The notes: generated by a model not told the origin, from the sequence alone. A stretch of DNA of 63,869 nt from an uncultured Clostridia bacterium (GCA_944380675.1 CALWIH010000003.1:1-63869), one strand, 5' to 3'; numbered from the stretch's first letter, positions 1-7,491 are shown. Numbers and translations: made by a program.

Positions 1-486
1 TACATCCTGCTGTCGCCGATCTTCTTCGCGAGCATCGGCCTGAAGGTTTCGCTGCCGTCGATGACGGGCACCATCATCCTGTTCTCCGTCCTCCTGATGA
101 TCGTCGCGATTTTGACGAAGATCATCGGCTGCGGCCTCGGCGCGAAGCTGTGCCGTATGTCGAACCGCGAGTGCATCCAGATCGGCTCCGGCATGGTGTC
201 GAGAGGCGAGGTCGCGCTGATTGTCGCCTCGAAGGGCGCGGCCCTCGGCCTCATGAGCAACGCGTTCTTCGCTCCCGTCATCCTCATGGTCGTCGTGACG
301 ACGATCGCCGCCCCGATTCTCCTCAAGCTCTCCTTCCGCCGCGACGGCGCGTCCCCGAGCCAGCTCTCCGACGAGAGCGCCGGCCAGTTCGAGGACTACA
401 CCGCCCGCAAGCAGGAGATCTTCGACGCCCTCGAGGAGGGCCGCAGCACGGCTCCCGACGCCGGGAAGAAAGCGTCCGAAAAATAA
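1..486 (+). CDS. Cation:proton antiporter (CPA2/KefB-like), C-terminal part
   Basis: The frame is open from base 1, so the 5' part lies outside the window and 161 residues are visible. They hold hydrophobic segments, the motif MVSRGEVALIVASKG typical of CPA2 Na+/H+ or K+/H+ exchangers, a last membrane segment around FFAPVILMVVVTTIAAPILL, and a short charged cytoplasmic tail. The family exchanges cations for protons across the membrane. No TrkA-N domain follows. A strong terminator lies just downstream, so this is the end of its transcript. Substrate cannot be told from this part. Confidence 0.85.
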   Translation, partial: YILLSPIFFASIGLKVSLPSMTGTIILFSVLLMIVAILTKIIGCGLGAKLCRMSNRECIQIGSGMVSRGEVALIVASKGAALGLMSNAFFAPVILMVVVTTIAAPILLKLSFRRDGASPSQLSDESAGQFEDYTARKQEIFDALEEGRSTAPDAGKKASEK

Positions 487-502
487 AGCCGAAAGGCGGA
501 AA

Positions 503-545
503 ACGCCCGGGAGACTCCCGAAATCGGAGCCGCCCGGGCGTTTTT
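503..545 (+). terminator. Rho-independent terminator after antiporter gene
   Basis: Nine-base arms ACGCCCGGG and CCCGGGCGT are followed by TTTTT. It sits 17 bases after the antiporter stop codon. Confidence 0.85.
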
Positions 546-560
546 CTGCCGTCTTGGCCC

Positions 561-590
561 TTGCGCCGCGCGCGGCAAAGGGCGTACAAT
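561..590 (+). promoter_or_regulatory. Putative sigma-A promoter for the PLP decarboxylase gene
   Basis: A weak -35 (TTGCGC, 561-566) and a -10 (TACAAT, 585-590) are spaced by 18 bases, 23 bases before the start codon. Sequence match only. Confidence 0.45.
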
Positions 591-613
591 GAAGGGGAAA
601 GGGAGGGACGCGC

Positions 614-2047
614 ATGGATTCTCTGTATGACGCGCTGCGCCGCTATCGGGACCGCGGCGTCACGCCGATGCATATGCCCGGCCACAAACGGAACACGGCC
701 CTGTTTTCGATGGAAAACCCGTATGGCCTCGACGTCACGGAGATCGACGGCTTCGACAACCTGCACGACGCGCACGGTATTCTCAAAGAGGGCATGGAGC
801 GCGCCGCGCGGCTCTGGGGCGCGGACAAAAGCTGGTTCCTCGTCAACGGCAGCTCCTGCGGGATTCTTGCCGCCGTCTGCGCGTGCACAGGCTGGGGGAA
901 CGAGATTCTCGTCGCGCGGAACTGCCACAAGGCGGTGTACCACGCCATCTACCAGAACAACCTGCGCCCGCACTACCTTTACCCGGAGCGGATTCCCGGC
1001 TTCGAGGCGGCGGGCGGCGTTTCGCCGGAGGCCGTCGAGGCGGCGCTCGAGGTGCATCCGGGTGTAAAGCTCGTCGTCCTTACATCGCCGACGTACGAGG
1101 GTGTGCTTTCGGATGTAAAGGCCATTGCCGATACAGCGCACCGGCACGGCGTCCCGCTCTTTGTGGACGAGGCCCACGGCGCGCACCTCGGCCTCGCGGC
1201 GGGCTTCCCGAAGAGCGCCGTCCGCTGCGGGGCGGACCTCGTCGTGCAGAGCGTCCACAAGACGCTGCCCTCGCTGACGCAGACGGCCGTCCTCCACCAA
1301 AACGGCAGTCTCGTCCCGGCGGGCTGTGTAGAGCGGCAGCTTGCCATCTATGAGACGAGCAGCCCGTCGTATCTTCTGATGGCGTCGATCGACCGCTGCG
1401 TCCGCTTTCTCCAGGAGCACGGGGAGGAAGCCTTTGCCCTTTACAGGGAAAACCTCGACCGGTTCGCGCGGGAGACGGCCTCCCTCGCGCGTTTGACGCT
1501 CCTCGGGCGCGGGCCGGAGGAGCAGCCGGGGCGTCACGGCATTTTTGCCCTCGACCCGTCGAAGCTCGTCGTCGGCTCCTTCGGCGCGGGCATGACGGGC
1601 CCGTCGCTGATGGCAGGGCTGCGGAAGCGCGGCATCGAGCTCGAGATGGCGGCGAAGAGCTACGCCATCGCGATGACGAGCCTCTGCGACACGCGGGAGA
1701 GCCTTTCCCGCCTCGCCGCGGCCCTCCGCGAGCTGGACGGCGCAGCCGGGAGCGGGGAACAGCCCGCCGCGGCCGCCGCCCTGCCGCCGCTCTGCCCGGA
1801 GCGGCTGCTGACCATCCGCGAGGCGGAGTCCCTGCCGGGCCGCGTGCTGCCGATCGGCGAGGCGATTGGGAAAATTTCCCGGGAAACGGTGACGGCCTAT
1901 CCGCCCGGGATTCCGCTGCTCGTCCCGGGCGAGCGCGTGGACGCGGCCTTCGCGGAGGTCGCCGCCCGCCTGCTTGAGGCGGGGGTATCGCTTGGCGGCG
2001 CGGGGGAGGCCGGAGACCTGCGGATAGAAGTCGTGGAGGAGAGCTGA
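614..2047 (+). CDS. Orn/Lys/Arg decarboxylase-family PLP enzyme (short, SpeA/YaaO-like form)
   Basis: The 477-residue protein matches the fold-type I group of ornithine/lysine/arginine decarboxylases without the N-terminal wing domain, as in Bacillus SpeA/YaaO. Visible landmarks are HMPGHK (20-25), NGSSCG near 78-83, DEAHGAH (185-191) and the PLP lysine in SVHKTLPSLTQ (Lys216). A smaller C-terminal domain follows residue 380. Such enzymes remove the alpha-carboxyl of a basic amino acid, feeding polyamine synthesis, but the substrate cannot be assigned from sequence. ATG has GGGAGGG upstream. The gene appears monocistronic. Confidence 0.88.
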   Translation: MDSLYDALRRYRDRGVTPMHMPGHKRNTALFSMENPYGLDVTEIDGFDNLHDAHGILKEGMERAARLWGADKSWFLVNGSSCGILAAVCACTGWGNEILVARNCHKAVYHAIYQNNLRPHYLYPERIPGFEAAGGVSPEAVEAALEVHPGVKLVVLTSPTYEGVLSDVKAIADTAHRHGVPLFVDEAHGAHLGLAAGFPKSAVRCGADLVVQSVHKTLPSLTQTAVLHQNGSLVPAGCVERQLAIYETSSPSYLLMASIDRCVRFLQEHGEEAFALYRENLDRFARETASLARLTLLGRGPEEQPGRHGIFALDPSKLVVGSFGAGMTGPSLMAGLRKRGIELEMAAKSYAIAMTSLCDTRESLSRLAAALRELDGAAGSGEQPAAAAALPPLCPERLLTIREAESLPGRVLPIGEAIGKISRETVTAYPPGIPLLVPGERVDAAFAEVAARLLEAGVSLGGAGEAGDLRIEVVEES

Positions 2048-2062
2048 GCTCTCCTCCACGCT

Positions 2063-2239
2063 TCAAATCTGCTTATTGACGATTTTGTACTCGTCGCCCA
2101 TGCGGAAATACGGGCAGTCGGCGGTGCGGCGCGTCAGGAAGTCGAACATCTCGTCCTCGTCGAGCTCCATGACGCAGCGCATCTCGCCCGTCTCATAGTC
2201 CTGCTCAAAATTGCAGCAATACTCGCAGTTCGCCGTCAT
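2063..2239 (-). CDS. Small Cys-rich protein, DUF6472-like (58 aa)
   Basis: Reading the minus strand from ATG at 2239 gives 58 residues starting MTANCEYCCNFEQDYETGE, with Cys in CEYCC, a central acidic LDEDEMFDFL stretch, DCPYF and a terminal GDEYKIVNKQI. This layout resembles the small clostridial DUF6472 proteins; four or five Cys could bind a metal. AGAAGGCGGT precedes the ATG, and a minus-strand promoter (TTGCGC at 2286-2291, TACAAT at 2263-2268, 17-base spacer) supports expression. It converges with the upstream decarboxylase gene. Function unknown. Confidence 0.8.
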   Translation of the reverse strand: MTANCEYCCNFEQDYETGEMRCVMELDEDEMFDFLTRRTADCPYFRMGDEYKIVNKQI

Positions 2240-2262
2240 TCTACCGCCTTCTTTCTTTTTTC

Positions 2263-2291
2263 ATTGTACGGAATTCTCTTCGCCCGCGCAA
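2263..2291 (-). promoter_or_regulatory. Putative sigma-A promoter for the DUF6472-like gene
   Basis: On the minus strand TTGCGC, 17 bases and TACAAT are present, about 25 bases before the start codon. Confidence 0.5.
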
Positions 2292-2330
2292 CAGGAAAGA
2301 CGAAATTCCCCTGTTTTTTTATTTTTGCTC

Positions 2331-2359
2331 TTGACATCGTCCCTCGCGTATGGTATTCT
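2331..2359 (+). promoter_or_regulatory. Sigma-A promoter of tRNA-Leu copy 1
   Basis: Consensus TTGACA (2331-2336), a 17-base spacer and TATTCT (2354-2359) lie 24 bases before the tRNA. Confidence 0.7.
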
Positions 2360-2380
2360 AATGTGGCTGAAAAAATGAAT

Positions 2381-2469
<89 letters not shown>

Positions 2470-2470
2470 G

Positions 2471-2504
2471 AAAAGACCTCTTTGCTTCGGCAAAGAGGTC
2501 TTTT
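2471..2504 (+). terminator. Terminator of tRNA-Leu copy 1
   Basis: Perfect 15-base arms AAAAGACCTCTTTGC and GCAAAGAGGTCTTTT around a TTCG loop, directly after the CCA end. Confidence 0.92.
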
Positions 2505-2710
2505 CAATGAAATCCGTCCTGCGGGACGGGTGAAATCCCGCTGCGCGGGATGAAATCGCTTCGCGGTGAAATCCGCTGCGGCGGGAGAAAGGACGGATTT
2601 CATCTATCCGTGAGCGAAGCGAACGATTTCATCCGCCGTGCGGATTTCATCCTCGCCATAGCGAGGATTTCACCCTTGCGCCGGCAAGGATTTCACTCCT
2701 TCGCAAGCGA
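2505..2710 (+). repeat. Cluster of short hairpins separated by TGAAATC/GATTTCA
   Basis: This gene-free stretch is a string of small palindromes, such as CCCGC-TGC-GCGGG, CCTCGC-CATA-GCGAGG and CCTTGC-GCCG-GCAAGG. Before about 2590 they are separated by TGAAATCC; after it by GGATTTCAT, so the whole is roughly mirror-symmetric. The same modules recur at 3015-3090, 3685-3900 and 5841-5893. The structure resembles REP-type elements rather than coding sequence. Confidence 0.8.
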
Positions 2711-3014
2711 AGGAAGCAGCTTATGATGTGGGAACCCGTTCCTCTCACCGCAAGCGCAGCGAACGATTTCATCCTTGCGCAAGCGGAGGAAGCAGCTTAT
2801 GATGTGGGAACCCGTTCCTCCCACCGTGAGCGCAGCGAACGATTTCATCCTTGCGCAAGCGGAGGAAGCAGCTTATGATGTGGAAACCCGTTCCTCTCAC
2901 CGCAAGCGCAGCGAACGATTTCATCCTTGCGCAAGCGGAGGAAGCAGCTTATGATGTGGGAACCCGTTCCTCCCACCGTGAGCGCAGCGAACGATTTCAT
3001 CCTTGCGCCAGCAA
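2711..3014 (+). repeat. Four tandem copies of a 76-bp repeat
   Basis: Units begin at 2711, 2787, 2863 and 2939, each opening with AGGAAGCAGCTTATGATGTG and ending with GATTTCATCCTTGCGC plus a variable tail. Units 1 and 3 carry CTCTCACCGCAAGCGC, units 2 and 4 CTCCCACCGTGAGCGC, so the array is really two 152-bp dimers. A diverged single unit occurs at 3798-3861. 76 is not a multiple of three, so reading frames do not carry through. Confidence 0.93.
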
Positions 3015-3103
3015 GGATATCTCCCTCGCGCCAGCGAGGATTTCACCCTTGCGCCAGCAAGGATATCTCCCTCGCGCCAGCGAGGATGCTAGGGGTTGTT
3101 TCA

Positions 3104-3466
3104 ATGGAAAACCGATTGGCAGAACTGTCTATGGATTTTGCTGTTCATGTTTTGAAAACAACGGAACATATGAAAGGGCACTATTCTCTTACGAATCAGC
3201 TGGAGCGAAGCGCTACCTCGATTGGCGCCAATATTCGCGAAGCGAAATATGCGCACAGTAAGTCTGACTTTATCGCAAAGCTGCAAATTGCTTTAAAGGA
3301 ATGTTATGAAACGGAATACTGGCTTGAACTGATGATGAGAGCTTCCCTGTGCGAAAAAAAAGAAGGCACTCTCCTTCTTCATGACTGCGGCAGCCTGCGT
3401 CGAATGTTGATTGCTTCCCTCAACACCGCCAAAGGCCGCAGCGAAACGGCGGGGGAGAAGAGATAA
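3104..3466 (+). CDS. Four-helix-bundle protein (23S rRNA IVS-protein family)
   Basis: The 120-residue helical protein shows the hallmark of the S23/IVP family: an early MDFAVHVLKTTEHMKG segment, then LTNQLERSATSIGANIREA, then FIAKLQIALKECYETEYWLELM. The family is known from intervening sequences of 23S rRNA genes, and its relative Avd works in diversity-generating retroelements; the fold binds nucleic acid as oligomers. I chose ATG 3104 because AGGGG lies 8-9 bases upstream; in-frame extension runs into repeat sequence. It sits between two identical tRNA-Leu genes and beside the hairpin array. Its codon use is more AT-rich than its neighbours, suggesting acquisition. Confidence 0.85.
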   Translation: MENRLAELSMDFAVHVLKTTEHMKGHYSLTNQLERSATSIGANIREAKYAHSKSDFIAKLQIALKECYETEYWLELMMRASLCEKKEGTLLLHDCGSLRRMLIASLNTAKGRSETAGEKR

Positions 3467-3506
3467 GCTCTTCTTCTTTCAGGAGGAATTATTTTTCTGA
3501 AACTTC

Positions 3507-3538
3507 TTGACATATCGTGGAAGATGTGATAGTATAAT
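3507..3538 (+). promoter_or_regulatory. Sigma-A promoter of tRNA-Leu copy 2
   Basis: TTGACA (3507-3512) is followed by TAGTAT at a 17-base spacer, overlapping TATAAT (3533-3538). The sequence differs from the promoter of copy 1. Confidence 0.65.
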
Positions 3539-3562
3539 TGAGTCGCTGAAAACAGAATATTC

Positions 3563-3649
3563 GCGAGAGTGGCGGAATTGGCAGACGCGCTAGATTCAGG
3601 TTCTAGTGAAGGCAACTTCATGGGGGTTCAAGTCCCCCCCCTCGCACCA
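3563..3649 (+). tRNA. tRNA-Leu (anticodon CAG), copy 2
   Basis: Identical to the gene at 2383-2469, including the acceptor-stem A6-C67 mismatch and the encoded CCA. It has its own promoter and terminator, so both copies may be expressed. Confidence 0.96.
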
Positions 3650-3650
3650 G

Positions 3651-3684
3651 AAAAGACCTCTTTGCTTCGGCAAAGAGGTCTTTT
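3651..3684 (+). terminator. Terminator of tRNA-Leu copy 2
   Basis: Same 15-base perfect stem with TTCG loop as at 2471. Confidence 0.92.
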
Positions 3685-3910
3685 CAATGAAATCCGTCCT
3701 GCGGGACGGGTGAAATCCCGCTGCGCGGGATGAAATCGCTTCGCGGTGAAATCCGCTGCGGCGGGAGAAAGGACGGATTTCATCCTTGCGCAAGCGGAGG
3801 AAGCAACTTATGATGTGGGAACCCGTTCCTCTCACCGTGAGCGCAGCGAACGATTTCATCCTCGCCATAGCGAGGATTTCACCCTTGCGTAAGCAAGGAT
3901 TTTACCCTCC
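3685..3910 (+). repeat. Hairpin/GATTTCA module cluster with one 76-bp-type unit
   Basis: Gene-free. The first 100 bases belong to repeat copy B. A single, slightly diverged copy of the 76-bp unit starts at 3798 (AGGAAGCAACTTATGATGTG). Two more hairpin modules (CCTCGC-CATA-GCGAGG and CCCTTGC-GTAA-GCAAGG) end the cluster. Confidence 0.8.
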
Positions 3911-3960
3911 TGTTTGACTGGTGCCGCGATACGCTGCGGACTCTGTAGTCCCTCATAGCC

Positions 3961-4009
3961 AACCCGCCCGGGCGCTCTCCCGCGAGAGAGCCGCCCGGGC
4001 GGGTTTTTT
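3961..4009 (+). terminator. Strong intrinsic terminator closing the tRNA/repeat locus
   Basis: Arms AACCCGCCCGGGCG and CGCCCGGGCGGGTT with inner CTCTC/GAGAG pairing, followed by TTTTTT. The T-tract is on the plus strand, so it stops rightward transcription before the convergent minus-strand gene. Confidence 0.85.
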
Positions 4010-4022
4010 GCTTTTTCGATTT

Positions 4023-5018
4023 TTAATAGCTGCGGTAAATGCCGGCAGCCTGGTTCATACGATTCATGAAATCCAGTTCCTCCCGCGTTCGCTCCGCGCT
4101 GTAAGCAGCGGCGGCTGAGGAGCTGCCGATTTCATTTAAGCGCCGGTTTGTTTCCTCCGTCTGCCGGGAAAGCCGCTGCGCGCTGTCGGAAAGTCCCCTT
4201 ACCTCCCGCAGGAGCGTCTCCCGCTTTTCATTGGCGAGCGTCAGCTCCTGTTGAAGCATGTACTGGGAGCGCTGCAGCTCGCCAAGCCGGCTGACCGCCT
4301 CGTCTAGCTTGGTGATGATAAGATTTGCGCGCTGTTCTGTCTCGAACAAATTGTAAGCATCTCCCAGGGAGGAGCACCGACCCGCCAAAAAATATTCGCA
4401 AATGGAACAGATAGCGACCAGATTTCTGTATTTTGCGTAGATGATGCCCTTCGCGTACAGGGCGTCCAGATTTCTCTGCGTAGAAGCGGCCTGCCTCTCC
4501 AGGACTGCGATTTCCTGAGAGAGCCGCCCTGCGGTCTCGCGATTGCTCTGCTCCAAATTCCGGTTGGCGTCCTGCCGTTCCCGGTATTCCCGGAGTTCCC
4601 GCAAATGACGTTCTTTTTCCTCCTTTGCCGCAGAGGCGTTATTGATTGCCTTATACAAAGACCAGCCTGTTCCGCCGACGAATACCGCGCCGCCTGTCAG
4701 ATACAGCAGGGGTTCCATTGTTTCGGGGTCAAACAGATTCCCGCCCAGACTGATAATCATCAGCAGCAGAAAAACTGCAAGTATAGCAGCGAATGCGGCG
4801 GCAGCGGAAATCAGAAGGCCGAGAAGCACCAGAAAGACGCCGGCGGCAGCTGGCGCCGTTTCCCTTTCCGGCGTGGGGGGCGCCTCCTCCGGCAGAGGCG
4901 TCCTGAGCTGCCGCAGCTCCTCCCGCATCGTCTTGAGTGTACTCTGCTGCAAATAGCGGTGCGTTTCCATGTCCGCGAGAATTTTCAAATACGATTTCAA
5001 AAACGCCTGTTCTGTCAT
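4023..5018 (-). CDS. Uncharacterised coiled-coil membrane protein
   Basis: The 331-residue protein starts MTEQAFLKSYLKILADMETH with a helical N-terminus, then a Pro/Glu-rich stretch (43-57). A hydrophobic segment near 60-90 (VFLVLLGLLISAAAAFAAIL) and another near 105-122 follow, then long heptad-like helices rich in Glu, Arg and Gln to the end. Mid-way is a short conserved-looking patch, ICSICEYFLAGRCSSLGDAY, with three Cys, seen in other clostridial proteins of unknown role. It is likely anchored in the membrane with a cytoplasmic coiled coil. No function is proposed. Confidence 0.75.
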   Translation of the reverse strand: MTEQAFLKSYLKILADMETHRYLQQSTLKTMREELRQLRTPLPEEAPPTPERETAPAAAGVFLVLLGLLISAAAAFAAILAVFLLLMIISLGGNLFDPETMEPLLYLTGGAVFVGGTGWSLYKAINNASAAKEEKERHLRELREYRERQDANRNLEQSNRETAGRLSQEIAVLERQAASTQRNLDALYAKGIIYAKYRNLVAICSICEYFLAGRCSSLGDAYNLFETEQRANLIITKLDEAVSRLGELQRSQYMLQQELTLANEKRETLLREVRGLSDSAQRLSRQTEETNRRLNEIGSSSAAAAYSAERTREELDFMNRMNQAAGIYRSY

Positions 5019-5060
5019 GCTTGCCTCTCCTCAATTTTAATTTTACCCGCTTCTCGGGCG

Positions 5061-5810
5061 TTATTCTGCAATTCCCTCAGCGGAAGAAAGTCCGGCGAGG
5101 ACCTCCCGGCATTTGTCGGGATAATTCGTGATGATGCCGTTCACGCCGTTTTTCGCGAGGAACCGCATGACGTCGGGGTCGTTGACGGTCCACACGTTCA
5201 GGCCGACGCCCTCCCGGTGGATTTCTTCAATCGTCCTGTCACGCAGCGAGGAGAAGGACGGGTGCAGGTACCGGACGCCGTGCTTCTTCGCGTATTTCCC
5301 CGGCTCAAGCAGCCAGCAGTCGTAGAGGAAGCCGCAGGGAATCTCCGGGGCAAGCCTTTGGCACAGCGCGACGGATTCATGATTGAAGGACGAGAAAATC
5401 ATCCGGTCAGACAGCCCGTACTCCCGCACGAGGGCGATGACCTTCTCCTCCATGCCCTCATAGCGGATGACGCTGTTCTTGAGCTCGATGTTCGTCACGA
5501 TGGGGGAGTCCTTCACGAGCTCGAAATAATCCCGCAGGGAGGGGACGGGCTCAAACGGGAACTGCCCCGGCTTCACGCGCCCCGCGTCGAGACGGCGCAG
5601 TTCGTCCATTGTATAGCTGCGCAGCTCGCCCGAAGCGCCGGTCGTGCGGTCGACGCGCTCGTCGTGCATGACGGCAAGCTCCCCGTCCCTCGTGAGATGG
5701 ACGTCCAGCTCGATGCCGTCGCATCCCGCCTCGAGCGCCCTGCGGAACGAGAGCAGCGTGTTCTCCGGGTACACCCCGGAAAATCCTCTGTGCGCGAAAA
5801 TCTTTGTCAT
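5061..5810 (-). CDS. Glycerophosphodiester phosphodiesterase (GDPD/UgpQ-like)
   Basis: The 249-residue TIM-barrel protein has the family signature: HRGF (7-10), PENT (15-18), GIELDVHLTRDG with metal-binding Glu34 and Asp36, and MHDERVDRTT with catalytic His49. Such enzymes hydrolyse glycerophosphodiesters to sn-glycerol-3-phosphate and an alcohol. No signal peptide is seen, so it should be cytoplasmic. It lies 42 bases after the coiled-coil gene on the same strand and is divergent from the fatty acid operon, with hairpin repeats between them. Confidence 0.93.
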   Translation of the reverse strand: MTKIFAHRGFSGVYPENTLLSFRRALEAGCDGIELDVHLTRDGELAVMHDERVDRTTGASGELRSYTMDELRRLDAGRVKPGQFPFEPVPSLRDYFELVKDSPIVTNIELKNSVIRYEGMEEKVIALVREYGLSDRMIFSSFNHESVALCQRLAPEIPCGFLYDCWLLEPGKYAKKHGVRYLHPSFSSLRDRTIEEIHREGVGLNVWTVNDPDVMRFLAKNGVNGIITNYPDKCREVLAGLSSAEGIAE

Positions 5811-5840
5811 AGGAATGCTCCTTCCTGTGTATCGCCGTGC

Positions 5841-5893
5841 GGTGAAATCCGTCCTTCGGGCGGGTGAAATCCTTGCGAAGCAAGGATTTCATT
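5841..5893. repeat. Third locus of the TGAAATCC/GGATTTCA hairpin repeat
   Basis: The modules TGAAATCCGTCC-TTCG-GGCGGG and TGAAATCCTTGC-GAA-GCAAGGATTTCA repeat elements of the tRNA-Leu locus 2 kb away, here between divergent gdpD and the fabT promoter. Confidence 0.75.
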
Positions 5894-5978
5894 CCCATCA
5901 TACGCTTTCCTGTGCAAAATGTAAAGATTCGCCGGGAATTTCGGGGGTTTCGAGGCTATGGTTTGTCCGATTCAGCTA

Positions 5979-6007
5979 TTGACAACTTCCCGGCGCGGGC
6001 ATATAAT
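5979..6007 (+). promoter_or_regulatory. Sigma-A promoter of the FASII operon
   Basis: Perfect consensus hexamers: TTGACA (5979-5984), 17-base spacer, TATAAT (6002-6007). Such a strong core fits an operon held in check by a repressor. Confidence 0.88.
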
Positions 6008-6027
6008 TTGTTAGTCAAACTAATTAT
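6003..6027. promoter_or_regulatory. Putative FabT operator (25-bp imperfect palindrome)
   Basis: Centred on T6015, ten of twelve base pairs match, with outer arms ATAATT/AATTAT and inner TTTG...CAAA-like pairing around TTAGTCAA. It overlaps the -10 box. Streptococcal FabT, a MarR-family protein, binds a TTTGA-type palindrome at the same operon. The regulator encoded directly downstream is the natural candidate. Confidence 0.7.
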
Positions 6028-6064
6028 CACACTCAAAGGGAACCCCGGAAAGGAAAGATCGGAG

Positions 6065-6538
6065 ATGAACCTTTTTGAAAAGGAGCTCAATGATCTTCTG
6101 GTGCAGGCCTACCGCTCCATCGAGCTGATGGAGGAACAGATGGTCTGCGCCTCGAAGCACATGAACCTGTCGATCAGCGAAATCCACCTGCTTGAGGCCG
6201 TCGGCGGCGACGCCGTGCCGGAGGAGGGGCCGACGGTCAGCACCGTCTCGGAGAGGCTCGGCATCAGTCTGCCGTCGGTCACGGCGGCGATCAACAAGCT
6301 CGTCAAAAAGGGCTATGTCGAGAAGAACCGGAGCCAGGTCGACGGCAGGGTCGTCCACATCAAGCTGACGCGCGAGGGCCGCAGGGCCAACACCGCGCAC
6401 CGCTACTTCCACACGCGCATGGTGCGCGCCATCGCGAACGGCCTCTCGCCGGAGGAGCAGTCCGCCATGCTCAAGGGAATGCAGAAGCTGAACCTTTTTT
6501 TTAATCAAAATATCAACAGGAACGAGGGGGAAACATGA
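6065..6538 (+). CDS. fabT: MarR-family regulator of fatty acid synthesis
   Basis: The 157-residue protein has the MarR winged-helix layout: an N-terminal dimerisation helix, LSISEIHLLEAVG (35-47), the recognition region VSERLGISLPSVTAAINKLVKKGYVEK (61-87) and a wing with the DGRVVHIKLT strand (93-102). It heads the FASII operon in the position FabT has in streptococci, where it represses the operon with long-chain acyl-ACP as co-repressor. ATG 6065 follows AAAGGAAAGATCGGAG. Its stop overlaps the fabH start (ATGA). Naming rests on family plus position. Confidence 0.83.
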   Translation: MNLFEKELNDLLVQAYRSIELMEEQMVCASKHMNLSISEIHLLEAVGGDAVPEEGPTVSTVSERLGISLPSVTAAINKLVKKGYVEKNRSQVDGRVVHIKLTREGRRANTAHRYFHTRMVRAIANGLSPEEQSAMLKGMQKLNLFFNQNINRNEGET

Positions 6539-7491
6539 GCTTTCAGATTTTGGGAACGGGCAGCGCGCTGCCTGCCTGCAGGAAGACGAACGACGACCTC
6601 TCCCAGCTGGTCGACACCAGCGACGAGTGGATTGTCACGCGCACCGGCATCCGGGAGCGCCGCATCCTCACCACCGAGACGGTGACGGAGATTGCCGTCG
6701 CCGCCGCGAAGAACGCGCTTGAGAACAGCGGCATCACCGCCGCCGACCTCGACTTCATCATCTGCCCGACGCTCGCGGGCGACTACATGACGCCGAGCCT
6801 CGCTTGCGTCGTACAGATGGAGCTCGGCGCGTCGTGCCCGGCGGTCGACGTCAACGGCGCGTGCAGCGGCTTCCTCTACGGCCTCGACTACGCGGAGGGC
6901 GTCTTCGCGCGGGGGAAGGCGAAGTATGTGCTCGTCCTCGCGGCGGAGCGCCTGAGCCGCATCCTCGACTGGACGGACCGCAGCACCTGCGTCCTCTTCG
7001 GAGACGCCGCCGCCGCCGTCGTCCTCGGCGAGGGCGACGCGCTGCGCTTCCTCGAGGTCACGGCGAAGGGCAACCTCTGCCTCGCGTCGCCGCTCGGAAA
7101 CGGGAGCTGCCCGTACACGGAGCCGGACACGAGAAAGCCCGGCCTCCTCATGAAGAGCCGCGAAGTCTACACCTTCGCCGTCGGCTCCATAGCCTCCGGC
7201 ATCGAGAAGGCCGCCGCCGCGACGGGCATCGCCCCCGAGGAGACGGATTACTTCTTCCTCCATCAGGCGAACCTGCGCATCATCGAGACGGCGAGAAAGA
7301 AGCTCGGCCTGCCGCAGGAGAAGTTCCCCGTGAACATCGAGAAATACGGCAACACCTCGGCGGTGAGCATCCCGCTCCTGCTCGACGAGTGGAACCGCGC
7401 CGGGAGGCTGCACCCCGGCCAGCACCTTGTGATGTGCGCCTTCGGCGCGGGCCTCACGACGGGCACCGCCGCCATCGACTGGACGAAATAA
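6535..7491 (+). CDS. fabH: Beta-ketoacyl-ACP synthase III
   Basis: FabH condenses acetyl-CoA (or another acyl-CoA primer) with malonyl-ACP to start fatty acid elongation. The 318-residue protein shows the thiolase fold with catalytic Cys110 in VNGACSG, His243 in FLHQAN and Asn273 in YGNTS. The N-terminal GTGSALP and SDEWI..RTGI motifs are typical. It overlaps fabT by four bases, implying coupled translation. Confidence 0.96.
   Translation: MSFQILGTGSALPACRKTNDDLSQLVDTSDEWIVTRTGIRERRILTTETVTEIAVAAAKNALENSGITAADLDFIICPTLAGDYMTPSLACVVQMELGASCPAVDVNGACSGFLYGLDYAEGVFARGKAKYVLVLAAERLSRILDWTDRSTCVLFGDAAAAVVLGEGDALRFLEVTAKGNLCLASPLGNGSCPYTEPDTRKPGLLMKSREVYTFAVGSIASGIEKAAAATGIAPEETDYFFLHQANLRIIETARKKLGLPQEKFPVNIEKYGNTSAVSIPLLLDEWNRAGRLHPGQHLVMCAFGAGLTTGTAAIDWTK

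Larger units (their letters stand above)
3562..3784 (+). repeat. 223-bp direct repeat, copy B
   Basis: Identical to 2382-2604; contains the second tRNA-Leu, terminator and hairpins. After 3784 the sequence jumps directly into one 76-bp-type unit, whereas copy A continues into other hairpins. Confidence 0.93.

Noticed and set aside
323-2059. A 578-codon open frame on the minus strand across the decarboxylase gene
   Set aside because: The sequence is Arg/Ala/Gly-rich with no domain, and the plus strand encodes a clear PLP enzyme. High GC content makes such shadow frames common here.
2711-3014. A CRISPR array
   Set aside because: The 76-bp units are contiguous, with no variable spacers, and no cas genes are nearby. 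They are plain tandem repeats.
2851-3261. Open frames running through the 76-bp repeats
   Set aside because: The peptides are repeat translations that change frame at each unit; the only supported start is ATG 3104 of the four-helix-bundle gene.
3596-3868. A 90-residue minus-strand frame over tRNA-Leu copy 2
   Set aside because: It is read through the tRNA, its terminator and the hairpins, so it is not a gene.
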